From an uncultured Lachnospiraceae bacterium (GTDB lineage: Bacteria; Bacillota; Clostridia; Lachnospirales; Lachnospiraceae): a stretch of DNA of 58,775 nt. Below, in pieces: positions 26,993 through 35,710 of this stretch. Numbering within the stretch: position 1 is the stretch's first letter; each line of letters opens with the position of its first letter. A program made the position numbers and the translations under genes. The notes under the pieces were generated by a model. That model was not told the DNA's origin and made no database searches. It saw only the letters and a program-made list of their open reading frames with translations. Location of the stretch: NCBI GenBank assembly GCA_902762955.1, contig CACWQH010000011.1, positions 1-58,775 on the forward strand, in the 5' to 3' direction.

Positions 26993-28720
26993 ATGGACTA
27001 CATGAAAATATATGAGGAGTGGACAACTAATCCATTTTTCAGTGAGGAAACAAGGAAGGAGCTCCTTGCAATCAAGGACGATGAGAAAGAGATAAAGGAG
27101 CGTTTCTACGCAGACCTTGAGTTTGGAACGGCAGGCTTGAGAGGAATAATCGGTGCCGGTATAAATCGTATGAATAACTATGTGGTAGCAAAGGCTACAC
27201 AAGGTCTTGCCAATTATATTATTCATAGAAAGAAGCAGTCCAAGGGAGTTGCCATATGTTTTGACTCCAGAAGATGTTCACCTGAGTTTGCAGATGTTGC
27301 TGCACTTTGTCTTGCGGCAAATGGAATAAAGGCATATGTATTTGAGTCACTTAGACCTACGCCGGAGTTATCATTTGCAGTAAGAGAGCTTGGATGCGTG
27401 GCAGGTATAAATATAACTGCCAGCCACAACCCACCGGAGTATAACGGTTACAAGGTATACTGGGAGGACGGTGCGCAGATTACTCCGCCTCATGATGCAG
27501 GTATCATGAAGGAGGTAAAATCCATAACAGTTCAGGATGCCAAGACCATGCCAAAGCTTGAGGCGATCCACGAGGGACTTTATGAGATAATAGGAAGAGA
27601 AATAGATGATGCCTATATGGCAGAATTAAAGAAGAAAGTAATACATCAGGAATGTATAGACAAGTATGGCAAGGAGTTAAAGATAGTTTATACTCCGCTT
27701 CACGGAACCGGAAATATCCCTGCCAGAAGAATTTTAAGAGAGCTTGGATTTGAAAATGTATATGTTGTTCCTGAGCAGGAGATGCCGGATGGAGATTTTC
27801 CGACAGTAAGCTATCCTAATCCGGAAGCAGCTGAAGCCTTTGAGCTTGCTCTTAAGCTAGCAAAGGAAAGAGATGCGGATGTGGTTCTCGCAACCGACCC
27901 GGATGCCGACAGACTCGGAGTATATGTAAAGGATAAGGCAGGTGAATACCATTGCCTTACCGGAAATATGTCAGGAAGTCTTCTGGCAGACTATGAGATA
28001 GGACAGATAGCGGCTACGAAGGGACTTCCGGAGGATGGAGTACTTATAAAGACAATCGTAACCACAAACCTTGCAGATGCCATAGCAAAGCATTACGGTG
28101 TAAAGGTAATCGAAACACTTACCGGTTTTAAATATATCGGACAACAGATACTTAATTTTGAAACCAAGGGTGAGGGTACATATCTGTTCGGATTTGAGGA
28201 AAGCTACGGCTGCCTCATCGGAACACATGCAAGAGATAAGGATGCAATAGTTGCTACCATGGCACTTTGTGAGGCAGCAGCTTACTATCGCTCAAAGGAC
28301 ATGACACTTTGGGATGCGATGATAGAAATGTATGACAAGTACGGATACTATAAGGATGGTATCCAGACACTTACCTTAAAGGGTATAGATGGTAAAGAGA
28401 AGATAAAGGAAATCATGGATCACCTTAAGAACAATACACCGGAGCAAATCGCCGGCTACAAGGTTCTTTGGGCACGTAACTATGACAACGATACTTCAAC
28501 CAACATGATAAATAAGGCTGTACTTCCTACCGGACTTCCTAAGTCAAATGTAGTTTACTATGACCTCGAAGATGGTGCATGGCTTTGTGTAAGACCATCA
28601 GGAACAGAGCCAAAGATAAAATTCTACTACGGTGTAGTAGGCACAAGCATCGCAGACGCAGATAGATTATCCGATGAATTCGGTCAGGCAGTCATGAAGA
28701 TGATAGAGCATCTTCTGTAA
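26993..28720 (+). CDS. Phosphohexomutase (PgcA-like phosphoglucomutase/phosphomannomutase)
   Basis: A 575-residue alpha-D-phosphohexomutase. Catalytic phosphoserine loop ITASHNPPEYNGYK lies about residue 145, the metal-binding loop ATDPDADRLGV about residue 305, the sugar-binding FGFEESYG about residue 400, and the phosphate-binding RPSGTEPKIKFYY near the C-terminus. The domain order matches Gram-positive PgcA. It interconverts glucose-6-P and glucose-1-P (or mannose forms), so it can feed RfbA and the UDPGP enzyme. The start has AAGGAGG. Hairpin C and tRNA-Ser follow. Confidence 0.93.
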   Translation: MDYMKIYEEWTTNPFFSEETRKELLAIKDDEKEIKERFYADLEFGTAGLRGIIGAGINRMNNYVVAKATQGLANYIIHRKKQSKGVAICFDSRRCSPEFADVAALCLAANGIKAYVFESLRPTPELSFAVRELGCVAGINITASHNPPEYNGYKVYWEDGAQITPPHDAGIMKEVKSITVQDAKTMPKLEAIHEGLYEIIGREIDDAYMAELKKKVIHQECIDKYGKELKIVYTPLHGTGNIPARRILRELGFENVYVVPEQEMPDGDFPTVSYPNPEAAEAFELALKLAKERDADVVLATDPDADRLGVYVKDKAGEYHCLTGNMSGSLLADYEIGQIAATKGLPEDGVLIKTIVTTNLADAIAKHYGVKVIETLTGFKYIGQQILNFETKGEGTYLFGFEESYGCLIGTHARDKDAIVATMALCEAAAYYRSKDMTLWDAMIEMYDKYGYYKDGIQTLTLKGIDGKEKIKEIMDHLKNNTPEQIAGYKVLWARNYDNDTSTNMINKAVLPTGLPKSNVVYYDLEDGAWLCVRPSGTEPKIKFYYGVVGTSIADADRLSDEFGQAVMKMIEHLL

Positions 28721-28736
28721 TTAAATATTAATTTCT

Positions 28737-28819
28737 TTAACGACTGTTTATAAAAATGTGCAAAGCATATCGTGAGTGTCAGCGAGATATGCGTGTGCAT
28801 TTTTATAAACAGTCGTTAA
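28737..28819. repeat. Long inverted repeat (hairpin C) before tRNA-Ser
   Basis: The left arm TTAACGACTGTTTATAAAAATG (28737-28758) is matched without mismatch by CATTTTTATAAACAGTCGTTAA (28798-28819). An inner GCATATC/GATATGC stem extends the pairing. The TTAACGAC...GTCGTTAA core also occurs inside hairpin B. It could terminate the phosphohexomutase transcript, but there is no U-tract on the + strand. Confidence 0.85.
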
Positions 28820-28828
28820 GAAAAGCAT

Positions 28829-28916
28829 GGAGACGTATCGAAGTGGTCATAACGGGGCTGACTCGAAATCAGTTAGCCGGGCAACCGGCACGCGGGTTCG
28901 AATCCCGCCGTCTCCG
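28829..28916 (+). tRNA. tRNA-Ser (anticodon CGA)
   Basis: The acceptor stem GGAGACG (28829-28835) pairs with CGTCTCC (28909-28915), discriminator G. The anticodon arm GCTGA-CTCGAAA-TCAGT gives CGA at 28864-28866, reading UCG. The long variable arm AGCCGGGCAACCGGCA is that of a class II serine tRNA, and the T arm is GCGGG-TTCGAAT-CCCGC. CCA is not encoded. It starts 10 nt after hairpin C with no clear promoter, so it may be processed from the upstream transcript. Confidence 0.97.
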
Positions 28917-28929
28917 CTTAAGTAATATG

Positions 28930-28968
28930 ACAAGAGGACAGGCTTATTGCCTGTCCTCTTGTTGCGTT
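28930..28968 (+). terminator. Intrinsic terminator after tRNA-Ser
   Basis: ACAAGAGGACAGGC (28930-28943), loop TTATT and GCCTGTCCTCTTGT (28949-28962) form a perfect 14-bp stem followed by TGCGTTTATGATTTTTT. Confidence 0.85.
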
Positions 28969-28984
28969 TATGATTTTTTGTTTC

Positions 28985-29013
28985 TTTACTTATGCCTGTT
29001 ATTATGATAATAT
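28985..29013 (+). promoter_or_regulatory. Candidate promoter of the fused ABC transporter gene
   Basis: TTTACT (28985-28990), a 17-nt spacer and TAATAT (29008-29013), 40 nt before the start codon. Confidence 0.4.
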
Positions 29014-29052
29014 TGCAAAATGTAATATGGGAAAAGATTTCAGGAGGCAGAT

Positions 29053-31854
29053 ATGCTAAGATTAAAAAATATCGTAAAGGATTATATAACCGGCGAAGAA
29101 ACCGTGCACGCTTTAAAGGGAGTAAGCATAAATTTCAGAGCCAATGAATTTGTATCCGTGCTCGGACAGTCGGGCTGCGGTAAGACTACGCTTCTTAATA
29201 TAGTCGGCGGTCTTGACCAGTACACGGACGGAGACCTTGTTATCAAGGGAAGATCTACAAAAAAATATAAGGACAAGGATTGGGATGCTTACAGAAATCA
29301 TTCCATAGGTTTTGTATTTCAAAGCTACAACCTTATTATGCATCAGAATGTTCTCTCAAATGTAGAGCTTGCACTTACACTTTCGGGTGTATCCAAGTCA
29401 GAGAGAAGAAGACGTGCAAAGGAAGTGCTTGAAAAGGTAGGACTTGGAAAGCAGATTCATAAAAAGCCAAACCAGCTTTCCGGCGGACAGATGCAGAGAG
29501 TTGCGATAGCACGTGCGCTTATAAATGATCCGGAGATACTTCTTGCGGATGAGCCGACAGGTGCGCTTGATACGGAAACCAGTGTGCAGATTATGGATTT
29601 GCTTAAAGAGATAGCAGATGACAGACTGGTAATAATGGTTACGCACAACCCTGAACTGGCAGAAAAATATTCCACAAGAATTATCAAGCTTCTTGACGGC
29701 GAAGTGACAGATGACTCAAATCCTTATACGGATGAGGAAGCCGATAAGGAGACCTTCGGGGAAGCAGACGCAAAGGCTGTTAAGAAAAACCGAATGTCTT
29801 ATTTTACAGCCTTAAGCCTTAGCTTTAACAACCTGCTTACCAAAAAAGGAAGAACCATCCTTACCGCATTTGCCGGCAGCATCGGTATAATCGGTATAGC
29901 ACTTATCCTGTCCTTATCAAGCGGTTTCAGAAAATACATAAGCAGTGTCGAGCAGGATACTTTATCAACATACCCACTCGAGATAACCGACGAATCGGTT
30001 GATCGTTCAGCTATGTTTTCATTACTTCTCGGAAATGATATGAAAAGCTCTGAAGAGCATGATATGGACAAGGTTTATTCCAATAACTTTGTGGGTGATT
30101 ATGTCAATACCCTTATGAGCGAGGTCAAGATAAATGATATGATTTCCTTTAAGGATTATATCGAAAACGGTGACGGCAGCGATATAAAGGAGTATTCTTC
30201 AGATATAATGTACATGTACGGAGTCACGGTAAATGCATATTTGCCGGATACGGATGATGACATCTATCAGGTGAATCCGGGTACCGTAATGGAAAAAATC
30301 GGTATGGGTTCCATGGCAGAGGTGTCCCAGTACAGTATCGGAAGCTCGATGGATATGACCAGTGTCTGGTCTGAAATTATTGAAAACCAGGAGCTTTTGG
30401 ATGAGCAGTATGATGTGGTTGCCGGACGCTGGCCGGAAAGCTATGACGAGATAGTTCTTGTTGTTACAGAATATAATGAGATAACGGATTATGAGCTTTA
30501 TACCCTCGGAATCAGAGATGTGAAGGAACTGCAGGATATGGTTGCGGCATCTCTTAAGGGCGAGGCACTTACATTTGACAATACCTCATATACCTATGAT
30601 GAGCTTTTAAGCCTTACATATAAGGTTATTCCAACATCGGATTATTATGCCTATGACAAGGATAAGGGCTGTTATGTGGATATGAGCGATGACTATAATT
30701 ATATGAAGGATAAGATTGACAACGGTATCGAGGTTAAGGTTGTAGGTATCGTTCGACCAAATGATGAGGCGACGGTTCATTCCATAACCACTACCATCGG
30801 TTACAAGCATGCGCTTGTTGAAACTCTTATGAACATGGCTAAGGAAAGCGACATAGGAAAAGAACAGCTTGAGAATCCTGATATAAATGTATTTACCGGC
30901 TATGAATTTGGTGCTGACATCGCAGCCGAACAGGTGGATGAGAGCGAGGAGCAGATGGAGGAATTCGCCAAGCAGATAGCAACACAGTTTGGTGTATCTG
31001 ATATAGCTGATGTGCCTGATGAACAGCTTTTTTCTTATATGCATACTTTGGAGCCATCGGAGGCAATGATGTTTTTGGCTATACTTCCTGAAGACAAGCA
31101 GACAGCCTATATGGCATCGCTTTCAGATGAGGAAATGAATGCATTTTTAGCAGCTATGGAGGAGGTTTCAGCCGAGGCTCAGGGAATGTCCCAGGGTATG
31201 TCACTTTCGGAGCTTAGAACCGCCGAGGATGCAACCTATGAGGACAACCTTGAAACCATAGGAATTGCATACGAGGACGATCCTAAGGTCATCAGAATCT
31301 ATCCTAAGGATTTTGATTCCAAGGAAAAGATAATAGATATAATAGAAGACTACAATAAAAGTGTGAAGGAAAACGGCGAAGAGGATAAGGAGATTCAGTA
31401 CGAGGATATGGTGGGTACCATGATGTCATCGGTAAGTACTATCATAAATGCAATATCCTACGTGCTTATAGCCTTCGTAGCGATTTCACTTGTGGTATCC
31501 TCGATTATGATTGGAATCATTACCTACATTTCCGTTCTCGAAAGAACCAAGGAAATCGGTGTGCTTCGAAGCATCGGAGCATCCAAGAGGGATATATCCA
31601 GAGTATTCAATGCGGAAACTATTATCGTTGGCTTTATCGCCGGCGTAATCGGAATACTCGTTACCATATTGCTCAATATACCTATCAATAAGATTATTGA
31701 GCATGCTTCAGGATTAAAGCATATAGCCAAGCTTCCTGTTGCAGGCGGAATAATTCTTGTAATCATAAGTGTAGTACTTACCATGATTGCAGGACTCATC
31801 CCATCGAGGGTTGCTTCCAAGAAGGATCCTGTAGTTGCTTTGCGTACCGAATAA
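29053..31854 (+). CDS. Fused ABC transporter, MacB/FtsX type (ATPase and permease in one chain)
   Basis: A 933-residue protein. The N-terminal ATPase (about 1-225) has Walker [10 protein letters not shown] (about 38-46), signature [15 protein letters not shown], Walker [13 protein letters not shown] and [10 protein letters not shown] first membrane helix (about 268-290, [17 protein letters not shown]-like) precedes a very large extracytoplasmic region (about 300-785, Asp/Glu-rich). Three C-terminal helices with the FtsX signature [19 protein letters not shown] complete it. MacB-like mechanotransmitters drive export or defence against peptides rather than simple transport. Fusion in one polypeptide, ATPase first, is common in Clostridia. 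No partner membrane-fusion protein or two-component system is adjacent. The start follows CAGGAGG. Confidence 0.9.
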   Translation: MLRLKNIVKDYITGEETVHALKGVSINFRANEFVSVLGQSGCGKTTLLNIVGGLDQYTDGDLVIKGRSTKKYKDKDWDAYRNHSIGFVFQSYNLIMHQNVLSNVELALTLSGVSKSERRRRAKEVLEKVGLGKQIHKKPNQLSGGQMQRVAIARALINDPEILLADEPTGALDTETSVQIMDLLKEIADDRLVIMVTHNPELAEKYSTRIIKLLDGEVTDDSNPYTDEEADKETFGEADAKAVKKNRMSYFTALSLSFNNLLTKKGRTILTAFAGSIGIIGIALILSLSSGFRKYISSVEQDTLSTYPLEITDESVDRSAMFSLLLGNDMKSSEEHDMDKVYSNNFVGDYVNTLMSEVKINDMISFKDYIENGDGSDIKEYSSDIMYMYGVTVNAYLPDTDDDIYQVNPGTVMEKIGMGSMAEVSQYSIGSSMDMTSVWSEIIENQELLDEQYDVVAGRWPESYDEIVLVVTEYNEITDYELYTLGIRDVKELQDMVAASLKGEALTFDNTSYTYDELLSLTYKVIPTSDYYAYDKDKGCYVDMSDDYNYMKDKIDNGIEVKVVGIVRPNDEATVHSITTTIGYKHALVETLMNMAKESDIGKEQLENPDINVFTGYEFGADIAAEQVDESEEQMEEFAKQIATQFGVSDIADVPDEQLFSYMHTLEPSEAMMFLAILPEDKQTAYMASLSDEEMNAFLAAMEEVSAEAQGMSQGMSLSELRTAEDATYEDNLETIGIAYEDDPKVIRIYPKDFDSKEKIIDIIEDYNKSVKENGEEDKEIQYEDMVGTMMSSVSTIINAISYVLIAFVAISLVVSSIMIGIITYISVLERTKEIGVLRSIGASKRDISRVFNAETIIVGFIAGVIGILVTILLNIPINKIIEHASGLKHIAKLPVAGGIILVIISVVLTMIAGLIPSRVASKKDPVVALRTE

Positions 31855-31882
31855 AAAGCATTAAGAAACATCAAATAATTTG

Positions 31883-31927
31883 TACGGACTAAATTTTACA
31901 AAGTGTAGATTTAGTCCGTATTTTTTT
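31883..31927 (+). terminator. Intrinsic terminator after the ABC transporter
   Basis: TACGGACTAAAT (31883-31894) pairs perfectly with ATTTAGTCCGTA (31909-31920). The loop can form an extra TACA/TGTA stem, and seven Ts follow. Confidence 0.92.
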
Positions 31928-31951
31928 ACCATATTATTTTGTAAAAATATG

Positions 31952-31980
31952 TTGACTTTTGCTTAGCTCTGGCATATAAT
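31952..31980 (+). promoter_or_regulatory. Strong sigma-A promoter of the feo operon
   Basis: TTGACT (31952-31957), exactly 17 nt, then TATAAT (31975-31980). The transcription start should be near 31987, just before the palindrome at 31997, so a repressor there would block initiation or clearance. Confidence 0.88.
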
Positions 31981-31996
31981 ACTATTCGATATAAAA

Positions 31997-32016
31997 GTTA
32001 GTTATAATTAACTAAC
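31997..32016. promoter_or_regulatory. Palindromic operator, DtxR/IdeR-like, at the feo promoter
   Basis: GTTAGTTA-TAAT-TAACTAAC is a perfect 8-bp inverted repeat placed just after the predicted start site. Its TTAG...CTAA ends resemble iron-regulator boxes of the DtxR/IdeR family more than Fur boxes. A related half-site pair occurs at 32094-32114. Confidence 0.65.
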
Positions 32017-32051
32017 AAAGAAGCATACTAATAATTAGAGATTGAAATTCA

Positions 32052-32081
32052 AAGAATTTTTTCTAAAATTCTTATTTTTTT
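32052..32081 (+). terminator. AT-rich terminator-like hairpin in the feo leader
   Basis: AAGAATTTT (32052-32060), loop TTCT, AAAATTCTT (32065-32073), then ATTTTTTTC. An attenuator is possible, although the all-AU stem is weak. Confidence 0.45.
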
Positions 32082-32093
32082 CAAATCTTTTCA

Positions 32094-32114
32094 GTTAGGA
32101 TAAATGAACCTAAC
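32094..32114. promoter_or_regulatory. Second feo leader palindrome (DtxR-like half sites)
   Basis: GTTAGG, nine bases, CCTAAC. It shares GTTAG/CTAAC with the promoter-proximal operator and lies directly upstream of the feoA ribosome binding site. Confidence 0.5.
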
Positions 32115-32135
32115 CTACAAAATGGAGGGATAATG

Positions 32136-32345
32136 ATGCCACTTACATTTGCGCAGGAAACAGAGGAAAAGGAAATACTTAAGCTTGGCGGAAAGCCTGA
32201 GGTAAGACAGCATCTTGCTGATATGGGCTTCAACGTGGGAAGCAAAATTCAGGTAATAACCAAGTCGGGCGAGAATGTTATCGTCAAAATCAAAGGAACA
32301 AGAATTGCACTCAGTAAAGAGTTAGCAAATAAAATCATGGTCTAA
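32136..32345 (+). CDS. feoA: FeoA-type ferrous iron transport protein, first copy
   Basis: A 69-residue SH3-like FeoA domain protein: ILKLGGKPEVRQHLADMGFNVGSKIQVI, then GENVIVKIKGTRIALSKELANKIMV. FeoA proteins bind the cytoplasmic side of FeoB and modulate iron uptake. GGAGGG (32124-32129) lies 6 nt from the ATG at 32136; the adjacent ATG at 32133 is nearly too close. A second FeoA gene follows after 29 nt. It is under the TTGACT/TATAAT promoter and palindromes described upstream. Confidence 0.9.
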   Translation: MPLTFAQETEEKEILKLGGKPEVRQHLADMGFNVGSKIQVITKSGENVIVKIKGTRIALSKELANKIMV

Positions 32346-32374
32346 TATTTATTAGATATAAAGGAGGATATAAG

Positions 32375-32593
32375 ATGGTACTCAAAGATGTGAAGGTAGG
32401 CCAGACTGTTAAGGTTGTAAAGCTTACCGGCGAAGGACCTGTCAGACGTCGTATCATGGACATGGGAATAACTAAAGGCGTAGAGATTTACGTTCGTAAG
32501 GTTGCACCGCTCGGTGACCCGATGGAGCTTACGGTTCGTGGCTATGAGCTTTCCATACGTAAGGCAGATGCTGAAATGGTAGTTGTTGAATAA
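32375..32593 (+). CDS. feoA: FeoA-type protein, second copy
   Basis: A 72-residue FeoA with the more canonical sequence VGQTVKVVKLTGEGPVRRRIMDMGITKGVEIYVRKVAPLGDPMELTVRGYELSIRKADAEMV. The RRRIMDMGI helix and the LGDPMELTVRGYELSLR-type strand pair are the FeoA hallmark. It differs clearly from the first copy, so the two probably have non-identical roles rather than being a recent duplication. Spacing to feoB is 21 nt, with a GGAGG ribosome binding site for each gene. Confidence 0.93.
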   Translation: MVLKDVKVGQTVKVVKLTGEGPVRRRIMDMGITKGVEIYVRKVAPLGDPMELTVRGYELSIRKADAEMVVVE

Positions 32594-32614
32594 TTAGTTT
32601 AGGAGGAAATATAA

Positions 32615-34903
32615 ATGTCTATTAAGATTGCACTTGCCGGCAATCCTAACTGTGGTAAGACAACATTGTTCAATGCTCTTACCGGAGCAAATCAGTATGT
32701 CGGTAACTGGCCGGGTGTAACGGTCGAGAAAAAGGAAGGTAAGGTAAAGGGAAATAAGGATGTAGTGCTTCAGGATTTACCGGGTATTTACTCATTATCT
32801 CCATATACCTTGGAGGAGGTTGTTTCACGTACATATCTTGTAAATGAAAAACCGGACGCTATATTGAACATTGTAGACGGTACCAATATCGAGCGTAACT
32901 TATATCTTTCAACACAGCTTATAGAGCTTGGAATACCTGTAGTTATGGCCATCAACATGATGGATCTGGTTAAGAAAAACGGCGACAGCATCAATACCAC
33001 AAAGCTTAGCAAGGAGCTTGGCTGTGAGGTGGTTGAAATAAGCGCTCTTAAGGGTGATGGCTGTGAGGATGCTATAAATAAAGCAATTGCCGCAGCAAAA
33101 GCTAAAAAGACAGTAGAGGTTCCTGCTAAGTTTGATGAGAAGATTGAAGCTGCTATAAGCACAATCGAAGGTCAGATAGAGGGAAGCGTAGATGACAAGC
33201 TTATCCGCTGGTATGCAATCAAGGTATTTGAGCGTGATGAGAAGATCCTTGAGTCTATCAAGCTTTCAAGCGAGCAGAAGAAAAATATAGAGGAAACAAT
33301 CGAGACAGTAGAAAAAGAGTTAGATGATGATGCAGAGAGTATCATAACCAATGAAAGATACAATTATATCGGAGGAATCATTTCCGGAACTGTTAAGAAG
33401 AAAAAGGGTTCTGACAAGATGACAACCTCAGATAAGATTGATAAGATTGTTACAAACCGTATACTCGGACTTCCGATATTTGCGGCAATTATGTTCCTTG
33501 TATATGCAATCGCAATGGGCGGTTGGGCAGTATCTATCGGTACTGCAGCAACAGACTTTACTAACGACGTAATATTTGGTGAGTGGGTACCAAACTTATT
33601 TGATAAGATACTTACAGCAATAAATGTAAATGAAGGAACATGGCTTTACGGCCTTATCCAGGATGGTATAGTCGCAGGTTTCGGTGCCGTAATCGGTTTC
33701 GTACCTCAGATGTTAGTACTGTTCCTGTTCCTTTCAATACTTGAGGATATCGGTTATATGGCGCGTGTAGCATTCGTTATGGACCGTATCTTCCGTCAGT
33801 TCGGACTTTCAGGAAAGAGCTTCATACCTGTACTTGTAGCTACAGGCTGTGGTGTTCCCGGTATCATGGCATCTCGTACAATCGAAAATGACCGTGACCG
33901 TAAGATGACAATCATGACTACGACATTTATACCTTGTGGCGCTAAGCTTCCAATCATCGGACTTATCGCCGGTGCACTCTTTGGCGGTTCATCTGCCATC
34001 GCAGCTTCAGCATACTTTATAGGTATAGGTTCAATCATATTATCAGGCATAATTTTAAAGAAGTTCAAGGCATTTGCAGGCGAGCCTGCACCATTTGTTA
34101 TGGAGCTTCCTGCTTACCACGTTCCATCAGTTGGAAATGTGCTTAGAGCAACCTGGGAAAGAGGATGGTCTTTCATTAAGAGAGCTTCATCAGTTATCGT
34201 ATTATCATCAATAATTATTTGGTTCTTCTCAAGCTTCGGAACCGTAAACGGAAAGTTCGGTATGGTTGATGACTTATTTGAGGATGAGAGCGTTGCAACC
34301 GAGGCAGAGATTGAGAGAATCGCAGACAAGATGGATATACCTGTTGAGGATGTGGCACCTATGGATGCATCACTTCTTGCAAGCGTAGGTAACGGTGCAT
34401 CAATTATATTTAAGCCGCTTGGATTTGGTCAGTGGAAGCCTACAGTAGCAACCGTAACAGGACTTGTTGCTAAGGAAGAGGTTGTCGGTACATTTGGTGT
34501 GCTTTACAACTACGATGACCAGGACGGTGAGGAAGAGCTCGAAGAAAACGGTGATCAGATCTGGGATAGAGTAGCAGCTGATTACACCAAGCTTTCAGCC
34601 TTCGCATTTATGATATTTAACCTTCTCTGCGCACCATGTTTCGCAGCGATGGGTGCTATAAAGAGAGAGATGAACAATGCAAAGTGGACATGGGCAGCAA
34701 TCGGTTATATGTGCTTGTGGGCATATGTACTTGCGCTCATCACCTACCAGATCGGAAACCTTATCGCAAATGGCGTATTTGGATTTGGTACAGTAGTTGC
34801 ATTTGCACTTGTCATCTGCCTTATCTACTTACTTTTCAGAAAGGGCTACCAGCCTGACGAGCATACAAAGTCAGTAACAAGCGTAGACGCAGCTGATAAG
34901 TAA
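32615..34903 (+). CDS. feoB: Ferrous iron transporter FeoB
   Basis: A 762-residue FeoB. The N-terminal G domain has G1 GNPNCGKTT (8-16), G2 NWPGVTVEK, G3 DLPGIYSL, G4 NMMD and a G5-like SALKGDG. A helical GDI-like linker (about 165-270) precedes the membrane domain with the Gate motifs (GYMARVAFVMDRIFRQFGLSGKSFIP, ATGCGVPGIMASRTI, TTFIPCGAKLPI) and about eight helices. It imports Fe2+ under anaerobic conditions. A soluble insert (about 545-650) lies between helices, and a long C-terminal hydrophilic tail ends DAADK. It is the core of the feo operon. Confidence 0.96.
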   Translation: MSIKIALAGNPNCGKTTLFNALTGANQYVGNWPGVTVEKKEGKVKGNKDVVLQDLPGIYSLSPYTLEEVVSRTYLVNEKPDAILNIVDGTNIERNLYLSTQLIELGIPVVMAINMMDLVKKNGDSINTTKLSKELGCEVVEISALKGDGCEDAINKAIAAAKAKKTVEVPAKFDEKIEAAISTIEGQIEGSVDDKLIRWYAIKVFERDEKILESIKLSSEQKKNIEETIETVEKELDDDAESIITNERYNYIGGIISGTVKKKKGSDKMTTSDKIDKIVTNRILGLPIFAAIMFLVYAIAMGGWAVSIGTAATDFTNDVIFGEWVPNLFDKILTAINVNEGTWLYGLIQDGIVAGFGAVIGFVPQMLVLFLFLSILEDIGYMARVAFVMDRIFRQFGLSGKSFIPVLVATGCGVPGIMASRTIENDRDRKMTIMTTTFIPCGAKLPIIGLIAGALFGGSSAIAASAYFIGIGSIILSGIILKKFKAFAGEPAPFVMELPAYHVPSVGNVLRATWERGWSFIKRASSVIVLSSIIIWFFSSFGTVNGKFGMVDDLFEDESVATEAEIERIADKMDIPVEDVAPMDASLLASVGNGASIIFKPLGFGQWKPTVATVTGLVAKEEVVGTFGVLYNYDDQDGEEELEENGDQIWDRVAADYTKLSAFAFMIFNLLCAPCFAAMGAIKREMNNAKWTWAAIGYMCLWAYVLALITYQIGNLIANGVFGFGTVVAFALVICLIYLLFRKGYQPDEHTKSVTSVDAADK

Positions 34904-34910
34904 GAAATGC

Positions 34911-34969
34911 GACATAGGGTATGTGCCTTGTCACTTGAGATTGGTGACATAGGACATGAGCCTTGTCAC
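34911..34969 (+). repeat. 24-bp direct repeats, each with hairpin potential, after feoB
   Basis: GACATAGG(GT)ATGTGCCTTGTCAC (34911-34934) is repeated as GACATAGGACATGAGCCTTGTCAC (34946-34969), a 35-nt period with three mismatches. Within the second copy GTGACATAGG can pair with CCTTGTCAC. It may stabilise the feoB 3' end or terminate weakly; there is no U-tract. Confidence 0.65.
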
Positions 34970-35014
34970 AGTTGTACAATTTTGGTAATAAGTAACCCTT
35001 TTTATATTATTACA

Positions 35015-35108
35015 TCTCAATGAGGATTAGACATAATACTCACGAGGACTACGGGCTTATCTATGGTAAGTCCGGATGTTCTATATCTACGTATATTTGT
35101 GATTGAGA
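35015..35108 (+). other. Candidate structured RNA in the feoB/Cys-rich protein gap
   Basis: In the 34904-35243 gap, TCTCAAT (35015-35021) pairs with ATTGAGA (35102-35108), AGACAT (35029-35034) with ATGTTCT (35076-35082, one bulge), and GGGCTTAT (35053-35060) with GTAAGTCC (35066-35073, wobble pairs). The nested stems enclose a conserved-looking ACTCACGAGGACTACGG stretch. I could not match it to a known riboswitch class. The remainder of the gap holds direct repeats (34911-34969) and a promoter (35187-35214). Confidence 0.35.
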
Positions 35109-35186
35109 AAATATCTGAAAGTATATTTTTATATACAGTCAGACATAATATGAGTAATTGAAATTAAATAATGATTTATGTTCAAT

Positions 35187-35214
35187 TGACACATAGATAT
35201 AAAAAGTTATAAGA
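35187..35214 (+). promoter_or_regulatory. Candidate promoter of the feo accessory genes
   Basis: A perfect TTGACA (35187-35192) is followed after 16 nt by TATAAG (35209-35214), 30 nt before the ATG at 35244. It would uncouple the accessory trio from feoB. Confidence 0.55.
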
Positions 35215-35243
35215 TATTTAAAATGCTTTCAGGAGGTGAGCTC

Positions 35244-35432
35244 ATGGGTACGATAGTTGTGCTTGCAGTTGTTTTACTTATAGTTTTTTTCTGCATAAAA
35301 GATATAGTGAAATCACATAAGTCCGGCGGAAGCTGCAGCTCGTGCTCAAGTAAGGGTTCATGCAGCGGTTCGTGTTCTGACTGCGGTGGAGACGGAGAAA
35401 TACTGGTTACCGTAAAGAGAAGAAAAGAGTAG
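35244..35432 (+). CDS. FeoB-associated Cys-rich membrane protein
   Basis: A 62-residue protein. One N-terminal hydrophobic helix (VVLAVVLLIVFFCI, residues about 4-18) precedes a Gly/Ser/Cys-rich segment CSSCSSKGSCSGSCSDCGGD, spaced like a metal- or iron-binding motif, and a basic tail. It matches the FeoB-associated Cys-rich membrane protein family, found next to feoB in Firmicutes. It may act as a FeoC-like accessory; that is inference. The ATG at 35244 has AGGAGGTG 5 nt upstream; an in-frame ATG at 35223 precedes the ribosome binding site. Confidence 0.85.
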   Translation: MGTIVVLAVVLLIVFFCIKDIVKSHKSGGSCSSCSSKGSCSGSCSDCGGDGEILVTVKRRKE

Positions 35433-35442
35433 GGTGAATTAT

Positions 35443-35691
35443 ATGTATCAGACGATTGCTAGTATCGACGGAATGATGTGTAATATGTGTGAGACACATA
35501 TTAACGAAATGATAAGAAAAAAATTTAATGTAAAAAAGGTTTCTTCTTCGCATAAAAAAAATGAAACAGTTATAATAAGCCAAAAACCTATATCTAAGGA
35601 TGAGTTAGAGGAAGGGCTATCAGAGATGGGTTATCATTGCCTTGATGCTAAAAGCGAGGAGTATGTGAAAAAGGGATTATTTAAGAAATAA
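35443..35691 (+). CDS. Heavy-metal-associated (HMA-like) domain protein
   Basis: An 82-residue ferredoxin-like protein with SIDGMMCNMCETHINEMI at the N-terminus. The MxCxxC metal-binding loop is the HMA signature of copper chaperones and P-type ATPase tails. It lies 10 nt after the Cys-rich protein gene and within the iron locus, so it may bind iron or copper; the metal is unknown. The ATG at 35443 is preferred over a GTG at 35434 because AGGG sits 8 nt upstream of it. It ends in a basic KKGLFKK tail. Confidence 0.82.
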   Translation: MYQTIASIDGMMCNMCETHINEMIRKKFNVKKVSSSHKKNETVIISQKPISKDELEEGLSEMGYHCLDAKSEEYVKKGLFKK

Positions 35692-35710
35692 ATTTTCCGG
35701 AGGTGTATCT

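Noticed and set aside
28829-28916. tRNA-Ser as an integration site
   Set aside because: No integrase and no direct repeat of the tRNA 3' end were seen downstream in the window.
28756-29007. 83-codon frame across hairpin C and tRNA-Ser
   Set aside because: It runs through the tRNA and its terminator, so it is a chance frame.
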